The notes beneath the pieces are model-generated. The model worked only from the letters and a program-made list of their open reading frames with translations, was not told where the DNA came from and ran no database searches. Of a stretch of 64,000 bases of DNA, positions 18,997 to 27,655 are shown one piece after another. A program made the position numbers and the translations under genes. Numbering within the stretch: the stretch's first letter is position 1; each line of letters begins with the position of its first letter. The stretch covers positions 1 to 64,000 of the forward strand of contig NZ_VSKM01000010.1 in assembly GCF_008086175.1 (NCBI RefSeq), in the 5' to 3' direction. This DNA comes from Bizionia saleffrena (GTDB taxonomy: Bacteria > Bacteroidota > Bacteroidia > Flavobacteriales > Flavobacteriaceae).

Positions 18997-19024
18997 GTAA
19001 CACTTGGGTGAAAACCGCCTCTCT
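18997..19024 (+). promoter_or_regulatory. Possible ECF-type promoter upstream of the sigma factor gene
   Basis: A GTAACA element at 18997-19002 and a CCTCTC-like element near 19018-19024, about 15 bases apart, lie about 20 bases before the TTG start at 19044. This resembles ECF sigma promoters with a GTAAC-type -35, and would make the gene autoregulated. The match is by eye only. Confidence 0.3.
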
Positions 19025-19043
19025 ATAGTAATAATTATTTTTT

Positions 19044-19595
19044 TTGATACTAACTAAACAAAATACCGAAGCACTTATAGTACTCTGTAAAGCTAAAGAC
19101 CACTCCGCACAATTGGAAATTTACAACAGATATTATAGCGCTATGTATAATACGGCATTCCGAATTGTTAAAGACAGTTTCAATGCCGAAGATATTATGC
19201 AAGATGCTTTTTTACTAGCTTTTACTAAGTTAGACACGCTAAAAGATTGCAACACTTTTGGAGCGTGGCTAAAACGCATTGTAATTAATAAAAGCATTTA
19301 TCATTTTAATAAAAACAAAAAGGAAAACACAATACCACTAGACGATATACTTTATAAAACAGAAGACAATACGGGCATTACAAGCGATTATGAATACACC
19401 ACTTTACAAGCACAACAGATTATAAAAGTAATGAATACCCTAAAAGACAATTACCGTATTGCGCTCTCTTTACATTTAATTGAGGGCTACGATTATGAAG
19501 AAATTAGCCAAATTATGAACATTACGTACGCCAATTGTAGAACCATAATTTCCAGAGCAAAAGAAAAATTACGCAAGAAAATACACGCTTTATAA
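19044..19595 (+). CDS. ECF-type RNA polymerase sigma factor
   Basis: This 183-residue protein starts at TTG. Region 2 is seen at about residues 20-85 (YNRYYSAMYNTAFRIVKD, then AEDIMQDAFLLAF), and region 4 at about 125-180 (LKDNYRIALSLHLIEGYDYEEISQIM, then NCRTIISRAKEKLRKKI). There is no region 1.1 or 3, so it is an extracytoplasmic-function sigma factor. Eleven bases downstream starts a one-membrane-segment protein that is a likely anti-sigma factor, and two exported repeat proteins follow. Together they look like a cell-envelope stress unit. Confidence 0.92.
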   Translation: MILTKQNTEALIVLCKAKDHSAQLEIYNRYYSAMYNTAFRIVKDSFNAEDIMQDAFLLAFTKLDTLKDCNTFGAWLKRIVINKSIYHFNKNKKENTIPLDDILYKTEDNTGITSDYEYTTLQAQQIIKVMNTLKDNYRIALSLHLIEGYDYEEISQIMNITYANCRTIISRAKEKLRKKIHAL

Positions 19596-19606
19596 TTGAA
19601 ATTATT

Positions 19607-20167
19607 ATGAAAAACGACAATATAGAAACGCTGTTTAAAGATTTACATCAAGATTTTAATGTAGAAACGCCTAATACTGGCCATCACGCTCGGTTTTTAG
19701 AAAAGTTGGACACTCAAAACGCTTTGGGAGCATTGCCTATAAGCACTTCCAAACGCGAACTTTGGAAACCGATTACCGCTATTGCGGCGACCATTGTTTT
19801 ATTGGTCGCACTAACGCTGACTTTAAAACCGAATAACCCCGTGAATGATCTGGCAAATGTATCTCCAGAAATGGCCAATACCCAGACCTTTTTCACCTCG
19901 GTTATTAATGAAAAACTAAACACTATTAACAATGCAAAATCGCCAGAAACGACCCTTTTAATTAAAGATGCTATGGTGCAAATGGAAATTCTTGAAAAGG
20001 AATACAACCAATTGAAAATAGATTTAACAGAAAGCGGAAACGATAAACGTGTCATTCACGCTATGATTAATAATTTTTGGAATCGCATAAACCTACTTAA
20101 AGAAGTCGTCGATACTATTGAAGGCTTAAAAACTATAAACTACAACACAGATGAAATTACGCTATAA
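19607..20167 (+). CDS. Probable anti-sigma factor, single membrane segment
   Basis: This 186-residue protein has an N-terminal cytoplasmic part of about 60 residues (NIETLFKDLHQDFNVETP). One membrane segment follows (ITAIAATIVLLVALTLTL, about residues 57-77). The C-terminal part is helical with a coiled-coil tendency (MVQMEILEKEYNQLKIDL). No zinc-binding HxxxCxxC motif is present. Its position directly after an ECF sigma gene and its topology are the grounds for the call. Its 3' end overlaps the next gene by 17 bases, so translation is coupled. Confidence 0.65.
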   Translation: MKNDNIETLFKDLHQDFNVETPNTGHHARFLEKLDTQNALGALPISTSKRELWKPITAIAATIVLLVALTLTLKPNNPVNDLANVSPEMANTQTFFTSVINEKLNTINNAKSPETTLLIKDAMVQMEILEKEYNQLKIDLTESGNDKRVIHAMINNFWNRINLLKEVVDTIEGLKTINYNTDEITL

Positions 20168-21233
20168 ACATTCTATACTCTTACTATTACTACCACTAGC
20201 ACTATTTGCTACTAACGGTCAAGGCCGTTATAAAAAAGAAAAAACCATAACTAAATCGTTTAACGTTAACGAAAGTGCGACATTAAAAGTAGACAATAGT
20301 TACGGGAATCTAAACGTGGTGACTTGGGATAAAAACCGAATTGAATTCGAAATCACAATTACAACCACTGGAGACAGCGAGGATAAAGTACTACAGAAAC
20401 TAAATGATATTACCGTTCATTTTAGTAATACCGATAATTATGTGTCGGCAATTACAAAGTTTAATAAAGAAAAATCGAGTGCGTGGTGGAAATGGAATTC
20501 TAATAACTCGGTAAATATGAAAGTGAATTATATTATAAAAATGCCTCTGACTAATAATGTGGATTTATCTAACGATTACGGAACCATTAACCTAGGAAAA
20601 CTGAAAGGAAATGCAACATTAAATTGTGATTATGGAAAAATTATTACTAAAGAATTGCTTTCTGAGGCTAACAACATCACGTTTGATTATTCTAACAATT
20701 GCTATTTTGAATATATAAAAGGAGGAAAAATTAATGCCGATTATAGCGATTTTACCATTTCTAAAACCAACAAAATTCATATTATTGCAGATTATACCAA
20801 ATCGACCATCGAGGTTGCAGAAGAGGTCTCCTATAATTGCGATTATGGTGGTATAACCATCGGGAAAGCGAATAATGTAAGCGGAGATGGTGATTACCTT
20901 ACGGTAAAGTTGGGCGAAATTTACAAAGATGTAGCTATTGTTGCCGATTATGGTTCTATAAGTATTGATAAGCTCACTAAAAATGCCGGCTCCGTTAAAA
21001 TAGATTCCGATTATGTAGGTATAAATATTGGCTACGACTCAGAATATGCCTTTAATTTTAATATTCAGTTGGATTATGGCAGCTTAAAAGATGCTGATAA
21101 TGCGCTTCAATTCAATAAAAAACGAGACGACTCGTCTTCAAAATACTACTCTGGTTTTCATTTAAGAGAAAACAGCTCTAATACTATTCGTATTAATTCA
21201 GATTATGGTAGTGTATCATTCTATAAACAGTAG
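20151..21233 (+). CDS. Exported DYG-repeat protein, putative adhesin (DUF4097-like)
   Basis: This 360-residue protein has a signal peptide ending near FATNGQG. The mature part starts KTITKSFNVNESATLKVDNS, typical of DUF4097/putative adhesin families. It then shows at least eight short repeats built around DYG or DYS (NDYGTINLG, CDYGKIIT, CDYGGITIG, ADYGSISID, LDYGSL, SDYGSVSFY), spaced about 20 residues apart. The pattern suggests a regular beta-solenoid with Asp-Tyr-Gly turns. The gene overlaps the anti-sigma candidate and is the third gene of the ECF unit. The function is not established; an envelope-stress effector or sensor is inference. Confidence 0.75.
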   Translation: MKLRYKHSILLLLLPLALFATNGQGRYKKEKTITKSFNVNESATLKVDNSYGNLNVVTWDKNRIEFEITITTTGDSEDKVLQKLNDITVHFSNTDNYVSAITKFNKEKSSAWWKWNSNNSVNMKVNYIIKMPLTNNVDLSNDYGTINLGKLKGNATLNCDYGKIITKELLSEANNITFDYSNNCYFEYIKGGKINADYSDFTISKTNKIHIIADYTKSTIEVAEEVSYNCDYGGITIGKANNVSGDGDYLTVKLGEIYKDVAIVADYGSISIDKLTKNAGSVKIDSDYVGINIGYDSEYAFNFNIQLDYGSLKDADNALQFNKKRDDSSSKYYSGFHLRENSSNTIRINSDYGSVSFYKQ

Positions 21234-21300
21234 ACGATCTACAATCAATTAACGTCGTTATCAATCTATTTAAAAACCATAAAAAAAACACCTTACTATT

Positions 21301-22026
21301 ATGAAACTATTTTTCGCATTTATAACCGCTTTATTATTTATAACCACCACACACGCCCAATGGAGTAATAAGACCATAAAGGGCAATGGAAACATAATTA
21401 CAATTACTCGCAGCACCTCAGATTATGCCGGTATTAAATGCGCCGGATCGTGGGACTTTGTTTTAGTAAAAGGGAAAGAAGGCACACTAACTATTGAAGG
21501 AGAAGAAAACCTCTTAGACTATATTATTACTGAAGTAAACGGTGATGATTTAATAATTAAAACCGAAAATAATATTAATTTAAGAACGAGTTTCAATAAA
21601 ACAATTACCATTACCATTCCATTTAAAGATATTGATGACGTGTCGCTAGCAGGATCGGGAGATATAACGAGCAAACACACCATTATAAGCAACGATTTTG
21701 AAACCAAATTAGCCGGCTCTGGAGATATTATTTTAGATATTGAAGCTAAAGACACTACAGTAGTTGTTACTGGTTCTGGAGATATCACGCTCTCAGGAAA
21801 CACCGATACTCTAGAAGCTTCGGTGACGGGATCTGGAGATATCCACGCCTTCAAATTAAATGCGTCTACGGCTAATGTAAAAGTAACAGGCTCTGGAGAT
21901 ATTGAATTGCTTTGTAAAAGCAGTTTAAAAGCTAAGGTTACAGGATCGGGTGATATCGTTTATAAAGGCAAGCCAAGCAATAAAAATAATAAGGTAAATG
22001 GTTCTGGAAGCATCCAACAGTTCTAA
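21301..22026 (+). CDS. Exported GSGDI-repeat protein, head GIN domain (DUF2807)
   Basis: This 241-residue protein has a signal peptide ending THAQ. It opens with NKTIKGNGNIITITRSTSDY and then IKCAGSWDFVLVKG, the start of the DUF2807 (putative auto-transporter adhesin head GIN) domain. Six GSGDI repeats and a final GSGSI recur every 18-20 residues, consistent with a beta-helix with one Gly-Ser-Gly-Asp turn per coil. It lies 67 bases after the DYG-repeat gene and ends in a strong terminator, so it closes the ECF unit. Two solenoid-like exported proteins behind one sigma/anti-sigma pair suggests a common surface or periplasmic role. Confidence 0.85.
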   Translation: MKLFFAFITALLFITTTHAQWSNKTIKGNGNIITITRSTSDYAGIKCAGSWDFVLVKGKEGTLTIEGEENLLDYIITEVNGDDLIIKTENNINLRTSFNKTITITIPFKDIDDVSLAGSGDITSKHTIISNDFETKLAGSGDIILDIEAKDTTVVVTGSGDITLSGNTDTLEASVTGSGDIHAFKLNASTANVKVTGSGDIELLCKSSLKAKVTGSGDIVYKGKPSNKNNKVNGSGSIQQF

Positions 22027-22060
22027 TCGTTTAGAGCAAAATCACTTTTACTCGAAAACT

Positions 22061-22096
22061 AACAAAGCCTCAATCTTAAGATTGAGGCTTTGTTTT
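22061..22096 (+). terminator. Perfect-palindrome terminator of the ECF unit
   Basis: AACAAAGCCTCAATCTT is followed directly by its reverse complement and TTTT. With T on one side and A on the other, it may also serve the minus-strand lipoprotein gene at 22126. Confidence 0.88.
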
Positions 22097-22125
22097 ATAT
22101 TCTACTTAATTACACCCATTAAGCT

Positions 22126-22968
22126 TTAATTTAAAGTATAATTGTTTATTTCCATAATAGAGACCGTTTCAACACCGTCTGCTTCATCGTTAGTATAAGA
22201 TACTGTTTTAATAAGTCCAATATCTAAAGCGAAAAAATATTCTGATTCTGCGCTAATCACTTGAGCAGGAAAATCAGGACTAAATGAACTTAAAGTAGAT
22301 CCCACTTTTATCACATCATTATAGGTTACTCCATTAAGATCTAAAGAGATTCCTTTTTCTAAAATTTCAAAATCGTACTCTAAATTTATTACCACATCTG
22401 GTATAGTTGGTAAACTAGGATCTTGAGAAGTATAACTGGTTACTGTTTGTGCCGAAGACGTCCACGTTGCTCCCGCATTTAAATAATCTTTTAGCATAAT
22501 AACGCTATAACCATTTTGAGTTAGTGTAAACATACCATCTAAATAATCGGCTTGTAAATCTCCTATAGTCATGATATAGTCACCACCATTTTTTCTAGAA
22601 TATGTTGAAATGTCAAGACCGTCAAACTCAGTTCCATCTGTTGCTGTACCACTTGGCATAAATTGTAAATATCTAAAAACCGAGTTGCCTTGGTAATCTA
22701 CATTAGCATCAATTTCCATAACGTAATCGTCTTGCGCTTCATCGTCCACAGTATAATCGTAATTCCATACGTTATTAACCGCCATTGGCCAATAATCGCC
22801 AGTAGACTCACCACCCGAAGGGCCAGAACCATCGTCATTAACACCGTCGGCTACCGAACCATCAATATCAAAATTATAATCAGGATCTAAAGGTTCGTTT
22901 TCACACGAGAGTGTTGTCATTAAAAGCACGGAAAGTGTTAAAAAAGAAAGTAATTTTAGTTTTTTCAT
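22126..22968 (-). CDS. Lipoprotein of unknown function
   Basis: This 280-residue protein has a lipoprotein signal (SVLLMTTLSC; Cys near residue 22). A Gly/Asp/Ser-rich linker follows, then a beta-rich domain starting YWPMAVNNVWNYDY, a start seen in several Bacteroidota lipoproteins. No catalytic motif is visible. It is transcribed on its own, toward the end of the ECF unit, and a TATGTTTG -7 box lies just upstream. I do not recognise a specific family. Confidence 0.65.
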   Translation of the reverse strand: MKKLKLLSFLTLSVLLMTTLSCENEPLDPDYNFDIDGSVADGVNDDGSGPSGGESTGDYWPMAVNNVWNYDYTVDDEAQDDYVMEIDANVDYQGNSVFRYLQFMPSGTATDGTEFDGLDISTYSRKNGGDYIMTIGDLQADYLDGMFTLTQNGYSVIMLKDYLNAGATWTSSAQTVTSYTSQDPSLPTIPDVVINLEYDFEILEKGISLDLNGVTYNDVIKVGSTLSSFSPDFPAQVISAESEYFFALDIGLIKTVSYTNDEADGVETVSIMEINNYTLN

Positions 22969-22993
22969 CTATTTTATTGATTAATTAGTTCAA

Positions 22994-23001
22994 CAAACAT
23001 A
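22994..23001 (-). promoter_or_regulatory. Putative -7 box of the lipoprotein gene
   Basis: The minus strand reads TATGTTTG, an exact TAnnTTTG match, 26 bases before the start codon of the gene ending at 22968. Confidence 0.4.
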
Positions 23002-23017
23002 CGTAAATAATTTAAAT

Positions 23018-24310
23018 TCACATATTTCCTCGTGGCACTCTAAATAATAAAATGATTCCAATTAGGAAGAAAACAAACAGAAATAGTATCGCGTTTCGCA
23101 TACTACCAGTAATCTGATCGATCGTTCCGTAAATAATCATACCAATAACGATTCCTATTTTTTCTGCAACATCAAAAAAACTAAAATAGGATGTGGTGTC
23201 AATCGTTTCGGGTAGAAATTTAGAGTAGGTGGAACGGGCTAACGATTGAATACCTCCCATTACTAACCCCACTAAACCGGCAGCAATATAAAACTGCGTT
23301 GGGGTTTCCATAAAATACGCATAGAAACAAAGTCCCATCCATATAATATTTACAGCAATTAATGTTTGTATGTTACCAAATTTAGCTGAAGCTCGAGAGG
23401 TTAAAATAGCACCAATAATGGCTACCATCTGAATAACTAATATACTGGCTATTAGCCCCATTGTTTTTCCATCTTCAGGCCACGCAATTTCTTCTTCACC
23501 AAAATAAACGGCCACAAGCATAATGGTTTGAACCGCCATACTAAACACAAAAAACGCAACTAAATAACGTTTTAGGCGTAAGTTTTGCTGTAGTTGTTGC
23601 CATACCAATTTCAACTCTTTAAAACCATTAAAAACGACGGAAGCCGTTACTTTATGACCTTTAGAGGTTCCTTTAGGTAGTATATAAAAGGTATATTGAC
23701 TAAATCCAATCCACCATATTCCTACCATTAAAAACGAATAACGCATCATTTGCATTTTAGCTTCACCTGTTTCTTGGCTCATTACCATTGCTAAGTTTAT
23801 TACTAATAGCAAAACACTTCCAATGTATCCCATAGAAAATCCTTTGGCACTAATCTTATCTTGTTGCTCCGAGAACGCGATATCTGGCAAATAGGAATTG
23901 TAGAACACCAAACTTCCCCAATACCCAATAAGACCCATAAAATAAAAGAGTAAGCTACTATAAATATGTTCTAAGCTAAACCAATACAAGCCAATACAAC
24001 CGGCACCACCCACGTAGCAAAAAAACTTCATAAAGGTTTTCTTATTGCCAACATAATCGGCAATACCTGATAGTAAAGGGGAGGTAACCGCGACCACCAA
24101 AAAGGTAAATGCTGTTACGAAAATAATAAGCGCCGTACTTTTAAATTCGAAGCCGAAAGCGTACACTTTCTTAATTTCGTCTGCAAACAATGCCGAATAA
24201 AAAATGGGAAATATAGACGACGCAATAGTTAATGTGTATACCGAATTTGCCCAGTCGTAAAACGCCCAAGCATTCAATAATTTTTTACTTCCTTTTTCTA
24301 AATGTGCCAT
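23018..24310 (-). CDS. MFS transporter, UMF1/Atg22-like family
   Basis: This 430-residue protein has about 12 membrane segments. The N-terminal WAFYDWANSVYTLTIASSIF is the signature of the UMF1 (Atg22-like) branch of the major facilitator superfamily. Later GLVMGGIQSLARSTYSKFLP is also typical of that branch. The substrate is unknown; Atg22-type carriers move amino acids in yeast, but this cannot be carried over. The gene is preceded by a hairpin lying between it and the upstream protease gene. Confidence 0.87.
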   Translation of the reverse strand: MAHLEKGSKKLLNAWAFYDWANSVYTLTIASSIFPIFYSALFADEIKKVYAFGFEFKSTALIIFVTAFTFLVVAVTSPLLSGIADYVGNKKTFMKFFCYVGGAGCIGLYWFSLEHIYSSLLFYFMGLIGYWGSLVFYNSYLPDIAFSEQQDKISAKGFSMGYIGSVLLLVINLAMVMSQETGEAKMQMMRYSFLMVGIWWIGFSQYTFYILPKGTSKGHKVTASVVFNGFKELKLVWQQLQQNLRLKRYLVAFFVFSMAVQTIMLVAVYFGEEEIAWPEDGKTMGLIASILVIQMVAIIGAILTSRASAKFGNIQTLIAVNIIWMGLCFYAYFMETPTQFYIAAGLVGLVMGGIQSLARSTYSKFLPETIDTTSYFSFFDVAEKIGIVIGMIIYGTIDQITGSMRNAILFLFVFFLIGIILLFRVPRGNM

Positions 24311-24314
24311 AAAA

Positions 24315-24346
24315 TAAAAGCCACTCGGTTTTAAGAGTGGCTTCGA
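24315..24346 (-). terminator. Terminator or leader hairpin between the M48 protease and MFS genes
   Basis: The stem AGCCACTC/GAGTGGCT (24319-24326, 24335-24342) is followed by T-rich sequence on the minus strand that runs straight into the MFS start. It may end protease transcripts or act as a leader hairpin of the transporter mRNA. Confidence 0.6.
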
Positions 24347-24383
24347 AAATAAGTAATTCTATAAAGTTATATACAAATTACTT

Positions 24384-25214
24384 TTAAAATTTATTGGTTA
24401 CTCTAAAAGAAGTCACGCCAAATTTTTTCGCTTCGGCTTTGGCTGCCGGTGCTAGTTGCGTTAATTCGTTAATACGTGTTTGGTTTGCAGGGTGAGTACT
24501 TAAAAACTCAGGCGGTGCTTGTCCGCCACTCGCTTTCGCCATACGCCTCCATAAATTTGCAGCCTCATCTGGGTTGTACCCCGCAATTGCGGTGAGATAC
24601 AGTCCAATTTTATCGGCTTCTGTTTCGTGACCTCTACTAAATGGTAACATCACTCCAACTTGAGAACCTACACCGTAGGCTTGGTTAAAAATATTTTTAG
24701 TGTTTTCATCTTTTATAGCAATGTTTCCTACCACTGCTCCAGCTTGTTGCACCAGTCCAGCACTCATACGTTGTTGTCCGTGATTTGCTAAAGCGTGTGC
24801 TACTTCATGTCCCATAATAGCTGCAATCGCTGCTTCATTTTCAGCAACGGGTAAAATCCCTGTGTAAAACACAATTTTTCCTCCTGGCATACACCACGCG
24901 TTTACTTGCTCGTCGTTTACTAAATTATATTCCCATTTGTAATCGGTTAAATACCCTTGGTAACCGTTCGCGTTTAACCAGCGTTCTGCTGCTACGGCAA
25001 TACGTTGCCCCACACGGGTTATCATTTCGGCATCTTTGGTGCCTTTAATCACTTTATGTTCTCCTAAAAAATCATTGTATTGCGCAAATGCGGTAGGAAA
25101 CAACTGAGAGTTGGGTACTAATGCCAATGTTTTACTTCCTGTAAATGGGTTTGTAGAACACGAGAAAAACATGGTTAGTGTTACTACGGTTAGTATAGCT
25201 GATTTAAGTTTCAT
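24384..25214 (-). CDS. M48 family metallopeptidase lipoprotein
   Basis: This 276-residue protein has a lipoprotein signal (TMFFSCSTNPFTG, Cys near residue 19). The zinc motif HEVAHALANHG is at about 130-140 and the third ligand lies in ETEADKIGLYL. MPGGKIVFYTGIL and HPANQTRINEL also match the YcaL/LoiP (BepA-like) secreted M48 group, which degrades or checks outer-membrane proteins. The position of the Cys suggests outer-membrane anchoring in the periplasm. It is followed by the MFS gene with a hairpin between. Confidence 0.93.
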   Translation of the reverse strand: MKLKSAILTVVTLTMFFSCSTNPFTGSKTLALVPNSQLFPTAFAQYNDFLGEHKVIKGTKDAEMITRVGQRIAVAAERWLNANGYQGYLTDYKWEYNLVNDEQVNAWCMPGGKIVFYTGILPVAENEAAIAAIMGHEVAHALANHGQQRMSAGLVQQAGAVVGNIAIKDENTKNIFNQAYGVGSQVGVMLPFSRGHETEADKIGLYLTAIAGYNPDEAANLWRRMAKASGGQAPPEFLSTHPANQTRINELTQLAPAAKAEAKKFGVTSFRVTNKF

Positions 25215-25432
25215 TGTTTTAAGAGTTATTTTTAGATTATAAAATTACATAAAGTTCGTTTTAAAAAAGTATACATTTAATTAATCACTTTTTTTGCTAG
25301 TTTAGACTGAATCAAATTTCAGGCCAATCACCACTAACTTCCTTTTAAAGATATAAAAAAAAATTAAGGTAAAATTAAAAATAGTTTGTAATACAATCCT
25401 TATTATTACGACTATTATAAAAAACTTATTAA

Positions 25433-25927
25433 ATGATGATAGCTATGAAAAACGCCCTTATATTGTTATTTACCGTCTTTTTATTTAATTGTAACGGTAA
25501 TGCACAACAGAAAAAACAAGACAAAGAAACCTTTGAAGTGACTAAAACGGAAGCCGAGTGGCAACAGGAATTATCACCAATGGCTTATAAAGTATTAAGA
25601 AAAGCAGCAACCGAACGCCCCTTTTCTAGTCCGTTAGACAAAGAATATAGCAACGGAACGTATGTTTGTGTAGCTTGCGATACGCCACTATTTAAAGGAA
25701 AAGACAAATTTGATTCGGGAACGGGATGGCCAAGTTTCGATAGAGTAATTAAAGGTAACGTATCGTTTTCTGTAGATTACGATTTAGGCCAAGCGCGTAC
25801 TGAAGAACATTGCGCTACTTGTGGCGGACATCTTGGTCACGTCTTTAACGACGGCCCAAGTGAAACCACAGGAAAAAGACATTGTGTAAACGGAGTAGCA
25901 TTAAAATTTATACCAGAAAATGAGTAA
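25433..25927 (+). CDS. msrB: Peptide-methionine (R)-S-oxide reductase MsrB, exported form
   Basis: MsrB reduces the R-sulfoxide of oxidised methionine in proteins. This 164-residue protein begins with a short hydrophobic leader and LFNCNG, a likely lipobox, so it acts outside the cytoplasm. The first three in-frame ATG codons are close together; 25445 gives the most typical signal (MKNALILLF). The SelR domain shows CVACDTPLF, GTGWPSFD, CATCGGHLGHVF and the active-site RHCVNG, with both zinc CxxC pairs. Its stop region overlaps the start of a second MsrB gene by 8 bases. Confidence 0.92.
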   Translation: MMIAMKNALILLFTVFLFNCNGNAQQKKQDKETFEVTKTEAEWQQELSPMAYKVLRKAATERPFSSPLDKEYSNGTYVCVACDTPLFKGKDKFDSGTGWPSFDRVIKGNVSFSVDYDLGQARTEEHCATCGGHLGHVFNDGPSETTGKRHCVNGVALKFIPENE

Positions 25928-26315
25928 ATATAAAGTAAACAAGACGGAAGCCGAATGGAAAGCTCAGCTTACAGACGCAGAATATAAAATTTTAAGAGAA
26001 AAAGGAACAGAAAGACCTAACACGGGAACCTACAATTTAGTGTTCGATGATGGCACCTATAAATGCGCAGCTTGCAGTCAGCAATTATTTGAAAGTTCCA
26101 GTAAATTTGATGCCCATTGCGGATGGCCAAGTTTTGACGAATCTATAAAAGGAAGCGTTGACTATATCGAAGATAAAACTATCGGCATGCTGCGTACCGA
26201 AATTGTATGCTCTAATTGTGGTAGTCATTTAGGACACGTATTTAATGATGGCCCAACCGAAACTGGAACGCGTTACTGCGTAAACTCGGTGAGTGTTGCC
26301 TTAGATAAAAAATAA
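25920..26315 (+). CDS. msrB: Peptide-methionine (R)-S-oxide reductase MsrB, cytoplasmic form
   Basis: This 131-residue SelR-domain protein without a signal peptide is paralogous to the preceding exported MsrB. It has CAACSQQLF, CGWPSFDES, CSNCGSHLGHVF and the active-site RYCVNS. The 8-base overlap with the upstream gene means the two are translated together. The pair thus supplies methionine sulfoxide repair on both sides of the inner membrane from one transcript, which follows from the leader peptides seen. Confidence 0.93.
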   Translation: MSKYKVNKTEAEWKAQLTDAEYKILREKGTERPNTGTYNLVFDDGTYKCAACSQQLFESSSKFDAHCGWPSFDESIKGSVDYIEDKTIGMLRTEIVCSNCGSHLGHVFNDGPTETGTRYCVNSVSVALDKK

Positions 26316-26349
26316 ATAGTATTTTATTATGAACTAACGAGAACACCTT

Positions 26350-26778
26350 ATGAAATTCACAATTTCTGTCTTATTTCTATTCTTTGCTTTGCATACCACC
26401 GCACAGCCAAGTACCTTAGCGGGCACGTATAGGCTCAGTATTGGTAAAGATTTTGCCCATAGTATAGATTACAACTTAACGCTTAATACGGACAGCACCT
26501 TTGTATTTCATTCATTTTCTAATGCAGTTAAAGGCATCCCGCCTGAAGTGCACATTTATGGTAAAGGACATTGGAAGGCGGTAAAAAACATAATTAGTTT
26601 CTCTACTAATACGGATAATGATATTAGCGCGAAATACTCTTTAGATTTTAATACTACCAAGGGGCGGTACATTACAAAGTCCCTAAGAGATAAATCGGAT
26701 CGTGAAGTAAATACAAGACTTCAGATTTATGAATCTAAAACCCGATTTTTACACGGTACAGAATTGGTAAAGCAATAA
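26350..26778 (+). CDS. Exported protein of unknown function
   Basis: This 142-residue protein has a signal peptide ending HTTAQ. The mature part is beta-rich with TLAGTYRLSIG and GKGHWKAVKN, a pattern seen in small lipocalin-like exported proteins. It lies 34 bases after the second msrB gene and ends in a strong terminator, so it is probably the last gene of that operon. No specific family recognised. Confidence 0.6.
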   Translation: MKFTISVLFLFFALHTTAQPSTLAGTYRLSIGKDFAHSIDYNLTLNTDSTFVFHSFSNAVKGIPPEVHIYGKGHWKAVKNIISFSTNTDNDISAKYSLDFNTTKGRYITKSLRDKSDREVNTRLQIYESKTRFLHGTELVKQ

Positions 26779-26796
26779 GCACAGATTATATATTAT

Positions 26797-26839
26797 AAAA
26801 ACACCCCGTTTTCTCATTTGAAAACGGGGTGTTTTTTTT
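26797..26839 (+). terminator. Terminator of the msrB operon
   Basis: The stem AACACCCCGTTTTC/GAAAACGGGGTGTT (26800-26813, 26820-26833) is followed by a run of T. Confidence 0.92.
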
Positions 26840-27091
26840 GTTATATGTTTTTTATAACTATGAATTGTTTTAGAAAATGATAATCTAATCTACTTTTACC
26901 TGGAATCATTAGATTAACTCCCCAATATAGTTGAAACTTAACACACGATTTTTTAATTTTTCTAAGCGTTACTTTACTATTTAACTAACGCATTAGGGTT
27001 CTTCAGGAGTTATATTTATTAAATTATGGAAACCCGTAATAACAATATAAACTTTAATTAGATATTGGTAATTAATTTTAAAACTTAAAAA
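26840..27091. other. Gene-free stretch before a lipoprotein gene
   Basis: Together with the terminator this forms a gap of 313 bases without a gene. I see A+T-rich sequence and no convincing RNA gene. Confidence 0.5.
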
Positions 27092-27499
27092 ATGAGAAAA
27101 ATCACTCCATTACTAGCAATTTTATTCTTTCTATTATTTAATTGTTCATCTGATGATGACAATGCTTCTAATAACTCCAACATACAAATTAATCCTCCTA
27201 ATTGGATACAAGGAAAATGGCTGCTAGAAGATTCTAGTTTAGGCGAAATGGGTTGGGAATTCACTTCAAATGATTTAATTATAATTAATATGAGCAATGA
27301 AATAAGTCATAGAGGACAATTACAATTTTATATTGATGCTGAACAAGAAGTCTCAACTCAAGAGGAAATAACGAGTAACACTTATAAACTTACATCTAAT
27401 TATACCGCAGGACAAACAACGGTTTACAGTTTTACTAAAATTTCTGAAACAGAAATTTCCTGGGACATTATAGAAAACTCAACGTATGAGAAACAATAA
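27092..27499 (+). CDS. Small lipoprotein, lipocalin-like
   Basis: This 135-residue protein has a lipoprotein signal (LFNCSSDDDN; Cys near residue 18). The mature part shows a WIQGKWLLE opening followed by beta strands, which resembles the short lipocalin-like domains common in Bacteroidota. It is monocistronic with its own terminator. The function is unknown. Confidence 0.6.
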   Translation: MRKITPLLAILFFLLFNCSSDDDNASNNSNIQINPPNWIQGKWLLEDSSLGEMGWEFTSNDLIIINMSNEISHRGQLQFYIDAEQEVSTQEEITSNTYKLTSNYTAGQTTVYSFTKISETEISWDIIENSTYEKQ

Positions 27500-27503
27500 T
27501 TTA

Positions 27504-27541
27504 TAAAAACCAGAATTCTATTATTAGTTCTGGTTTTTTTA
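27504..27541 (+). terminator. Terminator of the small lipoprotein gene
   Basis: The stem AAAACCAGAA/TTCTGGTTTT (27506-27515, 27528-27537) is followed by T. Confidence 0.85.
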
Positions 27542-27655
27542 TTTAATTTTAAACTCTACGGATAAAAAACTTACGACTATTTGAAATAACTATGATAATA
27601 ACCAATGCTCTAGCGTAAGTATATAATAAATTAAGTTTTCAAAACATAACCAACA

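Noticed and set aside
21519-21854. Minus-strand frame with repeated ISPEP-like text
   Set aside because: It is the reverse complement of the GSGDI repeats and not an independent gene.
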